NCBI GenBank assembly: GCA_947652115.1
Contig: OX393569.1
Coordinates: 1,555,315-1,619,314, forward strand
Source of the DNA: Blastomussa wellsi
Lineage: Eukaryota; Cnidaria; Anthozoa; Scleractinia; Plerogyridae
Reading direction: 5' to 3'
DNA: 64,000 nucleotides
Every line of letters starts with the position of its first letter. Within the stretch, counting starts at the first letter, position 1. Shown in pieces: positions 10,203-21,029 of the stretch. The notes beneath the pieces were generated by a model, which saw nothing but the letters and a program-made list of their open reading frames with translations, had not been told where the DNA came from and searched no databases. The translations under genes were made by a program, and so were the position numbers.

Positions 10203-13200
10203 TTATTACTTAACTAACCCTTGGTGCAAATTTAGCTGTTCTAATATGACTTTCATTGTAGTCAAGGCATTGTCTTGTATCTGCAAGAGACACATAACCA
10301 ATGTAACTAATTCATTTTTTATCACGATCCTACTGTCTGCAATGTACTAGGCTATGCTCAGACGTCATGGGTACAATTACCAGAGTTCTGCTCAGTAAAA
10401 GATAATTTATCAATACTTATCCCTCTTGTAAACCACACACCATGATATAATTTTGATTGTTTTTGTAATATGCAACCAAATTAAAATCTACTGCCATCTT
10501 TCCTTATGTCAAAGGTCTTTCCAAGCGACTTTGCTGCTGCCTACAACAACATGTGTGCGCTGTTTTAAAGTCGGATACAACAGTGTACATTAAGAACACA
10601 TCTAGTAAGACTGATGCTGACTCAGGCTGAATAAGCAAGATGGTGTGATCCACATTGGTACACTCGTAAAGCTGCTATTCTATATAAGACTACAGCCTAA
10701 CAACACCGACAGGGATAGTGGAAATGTCCACGATCACAAAACAGAACAACAGGAGAACCGTACGACAACGAAATGCCGAGAGAATGGCCAACCAGAACAT
10801 AGAGGATTGAATATGCACCAATTACCACTGTTGAAAAACTACCAATCACAGCAGGCCAGGGCATCATGCTTTATAAGGCTATGTGCGACCATTTGAACCT
10901 CATCACAAGCGACTACATTATGAGACAAATGATTATGCTTTATTATTTGTACAATGCAACAATGAATAACAGCAACCCTTTCTGACTTGATAATTGTTAT
11001 ACCTTTCTACAGCAAGTGGAAATTTTGCTTAGAAAACAAATGACTCTTTCAATTTACCACAGTCTACAACGTACCTAGAAGGAGTAAATAATTGGGATCA
11101 CTCAGTCTTGGATACTGCCCAGCCTGACAACATGACAGAAACAAAACGTGTAAGTTACAGTGCTGACTTGTACTGCTGCCACTTCATAAAGTTTTGATTA
11201 AGATTTGACATCTTTTTGGCAACTTTTAGTGGGTTTTTATTTGACATGACCAATCAAGTCATAAGAATTGTTAAGGTAAGAGATGTTTAACTGTCAAAAT
11301 CAAAGTTCTGCAGTTATTTAATAAATATCGTTGGTTGCATCTAATCCGATAAATAAATTTCTTTGGGTGCCACAACTCTTCGCAATATTTTTAACTGGTG
11401 CAGATCAAACCCTTATGCAGTTAAGCTTTGCTAACCCATCAGTATAAAACACCACAAAAACAAATGTTACCATAATTTAATGGTCCGTGAGCCACAAACA
11501 CTGGCACGACTTTCATCTGGCTGACTTGAGTTTGTTTCAAATTAATTTTCTGAAAATCGTTCAATAGCAGAAGGCTTGAAATTGAAGTTTAAGTCTCACA
11601 AAACTTTTTAGAAAAGCCTTTTCTATATAACGCCTGTTCCAAACGATGTGCTACTGCCGTGCTGAACTCAAATGAATTTGGCCCAGAATTGGCATGGCAA
11701 TAGCATAGCAATGGTTTTAAATGTCGAGATTATTGCAGTGGCGCCAAATTCAAACAACAAAACAAACATAAAAGCTGCAAAATAACTTAAGGATAATACA
11801 TTAGTCAAGAATAATTTATGAATTTAGTTTGGCACGACATGAGCTTCCCAGGCCTAAAGAAGTAAAATTTGACCAAATTTGTGCAGGTATAAAATTTATT
11901 TATCCTCAATGACTCCTGTGATCGTTGCAGGGTTCGAAATTAATGGTTGTCCGGTAGTTCATTGTATTTTTATTTCGTTTTCTTTTGGAATTTGATAGTC
12001 TATTTGGCTACCTGTATTACTGGACTGTAGTTTCTTGGCTTGAAATGGGACAAGAGATTGGACAACCAAAATATTATATCGGCAACCAAACTTGCTCTTT
12101 TGGTTGCCCCAGGGGCAACTGGACAAAGAAGTAAATTTCGAACCCTGCGTTCATACAAAACGTTGTCTAGTGTTGCATTACACTTTCAAATTTGACAAAC
12201 AAATACAATGTTTGATAGCCAATTAGAACATTATTTTCCTCACATGTTCACAGTTATATATTTTGATACAACTGACGGTATTACGTGACAAAACATATGA
12301 CTAAGGAGACAGGTACAAAACACAGGTCACAAGTCAGAGGATATCTCTTATCTTTTCTCTCGTTTATTGTTTGTATTTTCTACCTTGTTTGTATTAAGTT
12401 TAGCTGTTTTTGAGTGAATAAAATTGTTATCATTCTTTTTTATAGTTTTATATGCCTGTAGGCGTATGCGTGTAACCCTGGTGGGTTACGGTAAATAATA
12501 TGGTACATGATAAAGTCCTGACACTGGTGTACACATTTAGTATGGCGACTATCTAGTGAGACGCGGGTCACCCAACAAGTCTGTTCCTCACTTTATCTGT
12601 TCCCCAGTGCAAACGTTGCTGGCTAGCTAGCAAAGTGGTTCATTATATGGTTTCTCATGGGAGTTGTCAACGGTTTTCAGTGCCATTTACGCATGTTTAT
12701 TGTTTGTTCTAATTGCTGGCTGGGAGAAAAATATGGATCATGTTCTGGCAAAAAGGTAGAGATAAATTTTTCCCTGCAACACTCTAGAACACCTGTAAAT
12801 GTTTTAATATCATACATTTTCATTCATTTGGATAAAAGAATGTATTTTGCCACAGTTTGTTCTTTGGTTGCCCCTGGAGGCAGAGATATCTCTGAATTGC
12901 AGAGCTACAGATTCCAACCCTTGAAATAGAAAAAAGGTAGGTTTTGGGAGCGAGCACGAGTGCAAAAGGCGCAAGTCTCTACGGGGTCTCAGAGCTACAC
13001 GTTGCGACCTGTGGGGTCGCCAATGCGACTGGATTTGGTCCGCTGGCTACTAACTTTTCACGTGTGGTCGCCAGTGTGGGCACCGCGATTTCAAGTTATT
13101 ATTTTATTTATTTAGTTTTTCATTTCCTAAGATACATGACGAAATGAACGAATGTTTATTGTAAACCATGAGGAATGTAATTTCTTATCACTTTCATGTA

Positions 13201-14744
13201 AAAAGTCGTTTAAACCGCCTTAACTATAATTACTATTGTGAAATCAGTTATCTACATGTTTGGTTGAAAGCATTCCGGAAGTGACATTTGTTCCTAAAAT
13301 GAGATTTTTGCAAAAAGAAAAATTCTTTACCATTTGATTGTAAACTATTGTCTATCCATTTCAAAAGAAATAGCATTCGTTTTCACAATACAATTAGCGG
13401 TATGTTGTAGGAAAAGAATAGGGAGTTAATTTAATTTACGAAAGCTCGCATTATGATTGGCGAGAAACTGAATGCATGTAGCAACTGTATATTTGTCGTA
13501 GCTTTCTCTTGAATAAAACTATAGTTTTCTGTTTCATTGCCAATATTTTGTAGTTCCTAAAGAGCATGTGAAATAATAAAATACATTGATAGTAGATCAT
13601 AAATGGCCGAAATGCAAACCCCAGACAAATGAATTAGCATTTTGTGTTTTGTTTTGTTGGAGATATTGGATTTCTTCTTGTCTTGCTGTAACACGAAAAC
13701 TTTTGCATTCTCTCCAGTTAAGCTATTTTTAGGTATTTTTTAGTATTTTTAAGGTTGACTTGAAATAAACTGCTTAAACGGCAAAAAAAAAAGAAAGATG
13801 ATCAAACCAATTTGAATAAGGAAGGCGTATTTCAGCGTTGAAATTATTTTTATGTTCGCTACGACCTACTTTCAAATGTAACGTTTTGTTTGGTTGGGTT
13901 TGTACAGAAAATACAAGGAAGAGACTCAAGGGATCCACAAACGATTGAATTAAAGCTTGCATGCCGTTTTGAACTCTTCCAATTCCCACCGGTTGCAAAT
14001 TGAAATTCTAGCTTCTCACACACGCACATGGAATTGCCGCGTGCAGTCGCCACATATTAATGAACACGGAAACCTGCAGAAACCCTAACTGGGGGAGCAT
14101 GCTCCCCCAGAAAATTTTCTACAAATGTAGGCCTCTAAGATACCATTTCCTGCATTCTGAAAGGTAACAAGGTTAGTATCGTTCCAGTTGTAAAACGTTT
14201 AGACTTCCATTGCTGTGTCATAAAATTTGTCTCCCCCCCTCACGTTTCAATGTACCCCCCAAAATGAAGCTTGTTTCAAAATTGAACCCCCCCCCCCCTC
14301 CAAAACCACCGCCCCCCACTGGGACGTAATAAACGATCGGTCCCTTACCGGTTTCTTCTGCGGCAGAGACGCAGCCTGACGCATTTCCCGGTGACTCGGC
14401 GTGGGATTTTTGCCGCTTGCCAGATGCTTGGCGTGGAATTTCAAAACCCTTGGCGTATCTTCAGCGTGGGATTTATGTGCAATGCACCAAGGCTTATTAC
14501 CGAGTATTCTTTAACAGCTTTAATTTTTGGCTTGGTCATTTTTAAGAATTACCGATAACGACGAAAGAAAGTTGGTGAATAATGTAGCTGGTCACAGTAC
14601 TAAATGCTGATGCAGTGAAGAGAGTCAGACGACATTAACAGACAGTTCAGTTACGTACCAGAAGTGAGTCAATTAATTCCTCACCTGATTGAGAATATTG
14701 TAGACCTCTGTACACTCAAACAGAATAACTCCTGTTAACGACAT
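6085..14744 (-). CDS. STYXL1: STYXL1/MK-STYX-like pseudophosphatase (rhodanese-like plus inactive DUSP domain), 3' end not found
   Basis: Nine exons were joined by splice sites and phase (minus strand, in order): 14685-14744, 11075-11123, 10219-10280, 9508-9607, 8659-8730, 8318-8385, 7633-7778, 6773-6900 and 6085-6200, giving 801 nt or 267 codons. The ATG at 14744 is preceded directly by an in-frame TAG. The N-terminal half aligns with the CH2/rhodanese-like part of vertebrate MK-STYX: VYNILNQ, LSDPNYL, YNESHI, HVVVYDS, then VKVIKGGYEEF and RTQKIIYMP. The second half is dual-specificity-phosphatase-like: PVEIIPGFLYVA and KDLKVKANVIV, then LLSSTLGISRSVAVAIAY. In an active enzyme this last loop reads HCxxGxxRS; here both His and Cys are Ser, as expected for a catalytically dead MK-STYX that binds rather than dephosphorylates partners. 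The C-terminal exon or exons are missing from what I could identify. They may be short, outside the window or lost at the duplication junction. Confidence 0.9.
7376..7414. repeat. Solo end of the 63.3-kb foldback family
   Basis: 'gtttgttgggtggccacac' followed by 'taaggcgcgtcgtgctgtaa' matches the right arm of the element at 63304-63553. The partner arm was not found nearby, so this is a truncated copy. Confidence 0.5.
8010..8215 (-). mobile_element. tRNA-derived SINE (family 1), reverse-oriented partial copy
   Basis: On the minus strand the body reads 'gtgctgtgtttgggggcaa' and 'gacacttgactctcatggtg', matching the body of the copies at 31232 and 48047. The tRNA-like head is degraded. It lies in an intron of the STYXL1-like gene. 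Confidence 0.55.
10166..10209 (+). repeat. (TTA)n microsatellite
   Basis: About fourteen trinucleotide units with one interruption, a few bases downstream of the splice donor of STYXL1-like exon 3 (10219-10280). Confidence 0.9.
11927..12148. mobile_element. MITE-like element with TIR 'gcagggttcgaaatt'
   Basis: The left end 'gcagggttcgaaattaa' is inverted at the right end ('taaatttcgaaccctgc'). The inside contains 'ttggttgccccaggggcaac'. No ORF is present. Related ends bracket the Ngaro-like element (33849 and 39495), and related internal motifs occur at about 12840-13085 and 62395-62555. Confidence 0.65.
12149..14684. other. Long first-intron stretch of the STYXL1-like gene (minus strand)
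   Basis: No exon was recognised in this part of intron 1. It contains decayed relatives of the 'ttggttgcc/gtcgccaatgcgac' repeat family (about 12840-13085), a perfect 22-bp palindrome 'ctgggggagc/atgctcccccag' at 14090-14111, and C-rich runs at 14231-14320 that resemble the G-run family. ORFs such as 12944-13147 and 13774-13998 show no domain. Confidence 0.5.
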
Positions 14745-14936
14745 CTATTTTGATGGAGATCTAATTCAACAATTTAGTTTCGCGCCTTGCTAAAACAGGC
14801 AAATATAAACTTAAAAGTTTTGACGAGTGTCAATCGCAGCCGCCATGTTTGTTTTGGTTGCCATTGGTTTAGCCCAGACGACGGCAAGTACTTGGTGTAA
14901 GACTAACTATTATGTCCCCAGCCAGTAGGTGTAGTA

Positions 14937-15158
14937 TTGTTTATCAATAAAGGGCAAAATTACTGAGCGCTGATTGGTTGAGAGAGAGGGCATTTTTTCT
15001 TAATCGAGGGCATTTTTAGTAATCAAGAGAGGGCATGATTATCTGTTAATGATTGGCTAATCCGTTAATTGTCGTAGCGCTAAACAGGCTTCCCAGATAA
15101 AAATAGACTGCGCGCGTGATTTTCCTTCGTATAAATTTTGCCCTTTATTGATAAACAA
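14937..15158. mobile_element. MITE-like element with about 22-bp TIRs
   Basis: The left end 'ttgtttatcaataaagggc' is mirrored by 'gccctttattgataaacaa' at the right. The interior has repeated 'gagagggca' motifs and no ORF. Confidence 0.75.
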
Positions 15159-15287
15159 GTAATCCCATGAGACCTCGTACTATTAAGGATTAATTGCACT
15201 TGAGTTTTCCAAATTTTCCAAATTTTGGAAAATTTTGAAAACTCTCGTGCAATTAATCCTTAATAGTACTTGGCCTCATGTGATTAC
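15159..15287. mobile_element. Foldback element, nearly complete hairpin
   Basis: The left arm begins 'gtaatcccatgagacctcg' and the right arm ends 'cttggcctcatgtgattac'. The arms are about 55 bp with inner 'aattaatccttaatagtac' and an AT-rich loop. It begins directly where the preceding MITE ends. Confidence 0.75.
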
Positions 15288-15297
15288 CTATACTTAG

Positions 15298-15421
15298 CGG
15301 TAGCTGTAGTACTGTAGTTTTATTTCTGTAGTAGGTGAAGTAGGTGTAGTAGCTGTATAGGTGTAGTAACTGTAGTAGGTGTATTAACTTTAGTTGCTAT
15401 AGCAGGTGTAGTAGCTGTGGT
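15298..15421 (+). repeat. GTA-rich imperfect minisatellite
   Basis: Variants of 'gtagtagctgtagtaggt' repeat imperfectly across about 120 bp. No reading frame of interest. Confidence 0.65.
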
Positions 15422-15518
15422 ACAAAGTGAAGGTGCGCGGAGTTTGCCCCCGCATACAAAAAAATTGCCCCCGCTGACAAAAAATCCTCGGTACGGCCCT
15501 GAGTAGCCGTAGTAGCTG

Positions 15519-15712
15519 TCTCGCGCTGCCGGAGATCCCTCTGTTTTTGTCCCGCCTTCACCACCGCAAAACGAATGTCTTCCAGTGAATGGCCTGAGCC
15601 ATTAAAATGTTGCGCCACAAGATATGCAAGTCCCGCTTATTGTGCAGCACATCAAAACGGTACTCGCTGAAACGGTCAGCCAATCTGCGATTCAGAGGGT
15701 TTTCAGTTCTTC
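15519..15712 (-). pseudogene. Decayed Penelope-like retroelement fragment (GIY-YIG endonuclease region)
   Basis: The minus-strand translation gives NPLNRRLADRFSEYRFDVL and then, after a frameshift, VAQHFNGSGHSLEDIRFAVV. The spacing 'LadRF.E.R.. / HFN..GHS..D' is typical of GIY-YIG endonuclease regions attached to Penelope-like and related eukaryotic retroelements. No reverse transcriptase was found around it, so this is an isolated broken remnant. The assignment rests on motif memory only. Confidence 0.55.
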
Positions 15713-17853
15713 TGCTTTCTCCTCTCTATATATCCGGAAAGAATATATAGAGAGGGCAAAAACCCTCTAGGTCAGCTATTGATTTTTTATTATTTTTTTA
15801 ATCTTGCCGTTTTCACCATACAAACCCTTATATTTCTACTGTTACGTAATGCACTGAACAATCATATATCGAGCAGGAAACGCAGGGCCGGACACGCGTG
15901 TTCATACATGCAGAAATGAATTTGATTGGGTGATACGTACACTGACGCTTAGGGAGTGGAAAACTGCAATAAAAACCCTTGTGTCAGGCTTCAAACAATC
16001 GAATACCACAAATACCAAATCTTACATGGCATGATCGCTAACAATTGTGTCCCTATTGCTCAATTCTCAAAATTAAACAGAGTAAAAGGCCACACATCAA
16101 AAATTTCTCTCATGCAAGGTTTGTTACTCGCGAAAGACATGCATGGTTTGTCATAGTTTGAATAGCGTGCCTTCTAATAAAATCGCCTGATCGCGCACAG
16201 GTTAGCGTCTAATACCAAAATAACTAGTAGATGACTCGTTTGTTTATTGATTCCTGGCATAACAGCACGTACGAATGCAAAAATGTGCCCTTATGGCCTA
16301 GGGGAGGAGAATGTTGACAATTGCCAAGGAAACAAGAGATAACACAGCGTAATGTCGTTCTTTTTAAACGTATCCGCCAAGACTCGCCGTCAGAAAGCTT
16401 GGCCATCCTTGGCCGGCCGGGGACTCTTGTCAATCCAGGTTTGTTTTTATCTATTTTCCTTCTATAAAATCGCCAACGGCTATCTTGGGTGTGTTTGCGA
16501 TAAGTTTATATTATAAATCTAGCCAGTGATTTATATTTCATGGTTTTAGGATCAACGATACAGTCAGTTAGAAAGGACAAACATTTGTCTCACAAATTGA
16601 TATTGCCGCACTGTTTCTGTGTTTGTGCGATCCGTGGCTATAAAGTTAACTCTCCTCCAAATAAAAGGAAGGAATTTTAAGCTCTGTAAACCGTGCATTA
16701 TTGATCCGATGCTTACGCAAAAAACTGATTTCCCAACCATGTGCCGCTCTCATTTTCAGTGCGGAAGCCTTAGTGCATTTTTTGACTCAGTAGCAAAATT
16801 ACCAGTAACGGAAAGCTCTTGAACTAACGGCTGGCTTCTACGAGGCAAGATTATTAGCTGCTGTTTGGGTAGAGTAGAATGAAGACCAGCGCGAGGCGAA
16901 AGAGAACCGGAAATCGTGCCAACAGTCATAAGGGCAACGCCCAGAGAGACAAGAAACTCGTAGAATACACTGCTAATTTGAGTTCGTTTACTCTAATCAG
17001 TTTCTTCTTTACCACCAAACTTAATTGCTGGTGATGTTCACTGTTGTTCATCGAAATCAACACACTGCAATCAACATGTTTGGCCAGATATTATTCCATA
17101 GTGATCATTCTTTTTTCCGCATCATTGAAATGTCTATCTCTGATTTCATGCCGAAAAATGCTGTACACACTTACACACTTGATTGTGATTTCCAAGACTT
17201 TAACAGTTGCAAAGCATTAGATCATGTTAGAAATTGTCGGTTAAAAGTACCGGTACTTGGATGTCAGAGGGACTGAAAATATGATCGCAATATGATCAAT
17301 CCGATCAATACAATGGTGTGTTGTTTCTTTTAGCTGAACGGCGGTTTCGTCTGAATCGAGTCTAAAATCTGTTCACAGTGAACAACCGCAGAAGACAATT
17401 GGCCACAACAAAGTTCCTGAGAGTTAGCCAAAGTAGTTGTTTAATTAATTACACGCTGGTCGTTTTTTAGATCTACATCAGAGAATACGTATCTAATGCA
17501 TACGTATAATAAATGTGTGGCGTTATTTGCCTAATTAAATCTGCCAGTTTCTGCAGTTTAGCAATCTAATTTCAGTTTTAGTGATGAGTGTATTTTGTGC
17601 TGTCCTTGTTTAAAATGGGAGGCAGTTGTAAAAAGAAAGAATCTGACTCATAAAGCCAACGCAAACACTCGTGAAAGTGAAGGATTTTTGTACAGGTATT
17701 TATATGCAATTGTGCATTGGAAACAGTTTATGAAATAACAGCCAATTGACGTCTGGCTGAAATAACAAAATCCAGTCTTGTGACCAGCTTGTGTTCAATC
17801 GGTCTTTATAAACTTGTTGCATATTTGGCAAGACATGCCTCATTCTGATCATT

Positions 17854-17873
17854 TTTTTTCTATTTTTCATACA
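17854..17873 (+). promoter_or_regulatory. Candidate 3' splice site upstream of the NACHT-LRR start codon
   Basis: A 20-nt pyrimidine-rich tract ends in 'catacag'. This suggests a 5' UTR intron, with the coding exon starting at 17874 and the first in-frame ATG of that exon at 17901. It favours this start over upstream in-frame codons at 17814 (TTG) and 17835 (ATG). Confidence 0.5.
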
Positions 17874-17900
17874 GTACAGATTCCCTGTGCCGGCGGTAAA

Positions 17901-20900
17901 ATGGAAACCCTCAAGGAATTCATCATGCCCAAAGCCTTTAACAGACTCAGCTACGTAGCAGTAATTTGCTGGGCAATGTTCGGAGTTATTCTACTCGGCA
18001 TCTTTACAGACATGGAGAACAGCGAGTCGAGGTTTGATTTCCGCTGTGGTGCGAGTGAAAAGATAGATCTTGTGCGAGGAAAGTGTTTCCAGCTGTATGA
18101 GAAGCAATACAACAGATTGAGCTTTCCCGTCTACGCTTTCGTGATCTTTAATTTCTCTGTTGTTCTAATTGTTTGCGTGATTTATTCCCAAGTGGTAAAG
18201 TCGAGAGTTGATCAACTGCTGGATGTCAATTCAAACAGAGATGCCGAGAGACAGCGCCCAACTGAAACACACAAACTGTTTGGAGCGTACTGTTGCCAAT
18301 TAACCGCCAGACTTGTTTTAGGAATATCTTTTATAGTACTGCAAACTCAATTGTTTTATCCGTCTGACTTTCCTTCAACCTTCAAATGTACTCTGACGCC
18401 AGAAAGCAGTCACGCGGCCAATTCTTCAACGGGTAACATTCAGAACACGACTCAGATATTCGAGTGCCACAATCAAAGAGCAACAAAGAAAAACTTTTGG
18501 ACAGGCGCCGTAATTGCGGTGAATGGAGTTTTTCTTTTTCTTATTTTGATTGAGATCATCTGGATATTTTCTCGAGCAAGAAAAGAAGACTCGAAGTTTC
18601 TAGAAGATCATCTTGTTGTCCCTCAACAGCCGTCGTCATTATTCATCCAAAGCCTAAAGAAAAAGATCATTGAAGGCACGGAGAAACCCAGAGATTTAGA
18701 AGCCCCGTTTCAGGCTTATCATGGTGAAGGCGAAAGAATCGAAAATCTGAAGCTTGACAATATTTATACCAAGTTGGTTCTTATTGAAAACAGAGCACGA
18801 TATGAGTTTAGCGGAAATAGACAGGAGCAGCTGAAAGATTACCCCATGCCAAAACGTAATTTGCCACCACCGAAAAGTGCGGAAGATATTTTCAATGCCG
18901 ATAACAAGAAGATCTTGATAGTGGGCCGTCCCGGAATAGGGAAGACGATCTTCTGTACCAAGATTCTCCGAGACTGGGCATTGGGAAAGGTGTTTAGTGA
19001 AGCACAAGATGCTGAACTGAAATTTGACGTTGCTCTCCTGATTAAGTTTAGGAGGTTGAACTCTGTAAAAAAGCTCAGCCTGCGTCAATTACTTGCAATG
19101 TCTGAATATTTACCGTCAGAATTTCTTACTGCAGTATACAGCCGAGGGGCACCCGGGAGCGAAGAAGAACGGCTGTATACATTTCCGCAGGCTAGCCTCG
19201 GTGATGAAGTCTGGAGTTACATTCTTAAAAATCCCGACAAAGTCCTGATCTTGTTTGACGGCTTAGACGAATATCTGGATGTCGCAAGTATCACGACCGT
19301 TAGCGAAACCTGCAATAATAGCGTAGAACTGGACATACCTTTCTCTGTCCTGTATTACAACATCGTGAATGGACAATTGCTCTCTGGCGCCACCGTTGCT
19401 ACGACTTCAAGACCCACTGCCGTGTCAAGCCTCACAAGTCTTCCATTCGACAAAACTTTTGAAATTCTTGGCTTTGTATCCGAACAAGTTAAAGAATATG
19501 TGCAGAACTTTACAAAAGAAGCAACGGAAAATGTGATGGACACAGGTGAAAAACTATGGCAACACATCAGCACGAACATGAACCTATTTTCATTATGCTA
19601 TATTCCTGTCAATTGTTTTATCATTTGCTCATGCCTGCTGCAAATTATCATGTACTACACGAAGAGAGGCATGGATTTATCTGGAGTTGGCCTACCTTCA
19701 AAACTAACTCAGATTTACAAGCGAGCCACAAAATTGTTCTTCTTGAGGCACAACAAACAATATCGTGATGAACCTATAAGCCGGGAAGACATTCTCTCAG
19801 AAGATCTCATTTTGCCCCCAGAAATAGAAACCAAATTCAAGCAACTGAGAAAAATTGCATTCAATGGCGTTAAAGAAAGAACACTTATCTTTGGAAAAGA
19901 CGAAGTCGAGGAAGTGGAAGACAGTGAACTATTCCATCGCTTACCAGATGATCAAAGTGGCCCTTTCAATTACCAAGTGCAATATTGTTTTCTGCACTTG
20001 ACGATTCAGGAATTCCTCGCAGCGCAGCATTTAACCGATACCATGAATGAAACAGAAATTACAAAATTTGTCTCCGACCACATTGAGGATAGCGAATGGC
20101 AAGTGGTATTGCAGTTTGTGGCTGGCCTGCTCGGCGACCGAGAAGAACTTTCGATAGAAATGTTTACAAACCTTCTTCCTGTGAAAACAAAAGAGGAAGA
20201 TGACTGGCTGCTGATGCCGTTGATGAATAGTCAAGGACACACATTTACCTATTGGCCGACTGAGAGCGAAAAAGATTTAGCACTGACAATAACTAGGTGC
20301 GTTTACGAGGCCAGTGATTCAGATGTCCAAAGCAAATTAGAAGAGATTGGTTTTAATGCTGTAGATTTTAGCAAGTGTCGCCTCGCTCCTGCTGACTGTA
20401 CAGCAGTGGTTCATGTGCTTAAAAATGTCAAACAAATTTCAGCCATAAATTTGTTCAATAATAACATTGGCCCGTTGGGTTGTGTAGAGATTGCAAAGTT
20501 GTTTCACAATGGCGACTGTCAACTAACCCACTTAAACCTCAGTTTCAATGACATAACAGATCAAGGTGTAATTCATTTGAACCAAGGTTTAATAAAAAGC
20601 AAATTAACCGAGTTAAACCTCAGTCACAATAAGATAACAGCTCAAGGTGTAATTCATTTGAACCAAGGTTTAATAAAAAGCAAATTAACCGAGTTAAACC
20701 TCAGTGCCAATAACATAACAGATCAAGGTGTAATTCATTTGAACCAAGGTTTAATAAAAAGCAAATTAACCGCGTTAAACCTCAGTGACAATAACATAAC
20801 AGATCAAGGTGTAATTCATTTGAACCAAGGTTTAATAAAAAGCAAATTAACCGAGTTAAACCTCAGGTACAATAACATAACAGATGTAGGTGCAGATTAT

Positions 20901-21029
20901 TTGTGTAACGTGCTTAGTGAATATAATTGTAATCTAACCGTGTTAGGCCTCCGGGGCAATAAAGCAATAACAGCTGAAGCTAAACAGCGCTTGCGAGAGG
21001 CTAATGTTAATTGCAGGGTCGTCTTTTGA
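17901..21029 (+). CDS. Four-pass channel-like membrane module fused to NACHT-LRR (NOD-like) receptor
   Basis: Single coding exon of 1042 codons. The start at 17901 has good context (A at -3, G at +4) and follows a likely splice acceptor; an in-frame ATG at 17835 would add 22 residues. Residue positions count from the 17901 Met. Four hydrophobic segments lie at about 16-35, 75-95, 134-153 and 200-223. The loop between the first two has Cys49 and Cys62. The loop between the last two has Cys163 and Cys189 plus two N-glycosylation sequons (Asn174, Asn182), so both loops are probably extracellular. A NACHT ATPase follows: Walker A GRPGIGKT (342-349), Walker B LILFDGLDEY (449-458), sensor-like ATTSRP (500-505), and the downstream NLR motif FLHLTIQEFLAA (about 697-708). 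Leucine-rich repeats of about 27 residues occupy about 844-1031. The frame is intact. The NACHT-LRR assignment is firm; the pore-like reading of the N-terminus is inference from topology. A role in innate sensing is likely by family. Confidence 0.93.
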   Translation: METLKEFIMPKAFNRLSYVAVICWAMFGVILLGIFTDMENSESRFDFRCGASEKIDLVRGKCFQLYEKQYNRLSFPVYAFVIFNFSVVLIVCVIYSQVVKSRVDQLLDVNSNRDAERQRPTETHKLFGAYCCQLTARLVLGISFIVLQTQLFYPSDFPSTFKCTLTPESSHAANSSTGNIQNTTQIFECHNQRATKKNFWTGAVIAVNGVFLFLILIEIIWIFSRARKEDSKFLEDHLVVPQQPSSLFIQSLKKKIIEGTEKPRDLEAPFQAYHGEGERIENLKLDNIYTKLVLIENRARYEFSGNRQEQLKDYPMPKRNLPPPKSAEDIFNADNKKILIVGRPGIGKTIFCTKILRDWALGKVFSEAQDAELKFDVALLIKFRRLNSVKKLSLRQLLAMSEYLPSEFLTAVYSRGAPGSEEERLYTFPQASLGDEVWSYILKNPDKVLILFDGLDEYLDVASITTVSETCNNSVELDIPFSVLYYNIVNGQLLSGATVATTSRPTAVSSLTSLPFDKTFEILGFVSEQVKEYVQNFTKEATENVMDTGEKLWQHISTNMNLFSLCYIPVNCFIICSCLLQIIMYYTKRGMDLSGVGLPSKLTQIYKRATKLFFLRHNKQYRDEPISREDILSEDLILPPEIETKFKQLRKIAFNGVKERTLIFGKDEVEEVEDSELFHRLPDDQSGPFNYQVQYCFLHLTIQEFLAAQHLTDTMNETEITKFVSDHIEDSEWQVVLQFVAGLLGDREELSIEMFTNLLPVKTKEEDDWLLMPLMNSQGHTFTYWPTESEKDLALTITRCVYEASDSDVQSKLEEIGFNAVDFSKCRLAPADCTAVVHVLKNVKQISAINLFNNNIGPLGCVEIAKLFHNGDCQLTHLNLSFNDITDQGVIHLNQGLIKSKLTELNLSHNKITAQGVIHLNQGLIKSKLTELNLSANNITDQGVIHLNQGLIKSKLTALNLSDNNITDQGVIHLNQGLIKSKLTELNLRYNNITDVGADYLCNVLSEYNCNLTVLGLRGNKAITAEAKQRLREANVNCRVVF
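20523..20846 (+). repeat. Four near-identical 81-bp LRR-coding tandem units
   Basis: Each unit encodes 27 residues of the form LTxLNLSxNxIT followed by xQGVIHLNQGLIKSK. Units start at 20523, 20604, 20685 and 20766, and a diverged fifth starts at 20847. The second half of each unit ('gtgtaattcatttgaaccaa' onward) is the same at the DNA level in all four. Variation is concentrated at the residues after LNLS, which face the concave binding surface in LRR proteins. Confidence 0.92.

Larger units (their letters stand above)
14745..17853. other. Intergenic region between two divergent genes
   Basis: It separates the minus-strand STYXL1-like start from the plus-strand NACHT-LRR gene. It holds two abutting inverted-repeat elements (14937-15287), a GTA-rich minisatellite and a Penelope-like fragment, listed separately. 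From about 15780 to 17850 I see no convincing exon; the short ORFs have no recognisable domains. A 5' non-coding exon and promoter for the NACHT-LRR gene should lie here but cannot be placed. Confidence 0.6.

Noticed and set aside
18696..19088. 130-codon minus-strand ORF
   Set aside because: Antisense shadow of the NACHT-LRR coding sequence, with no recognisable domain.
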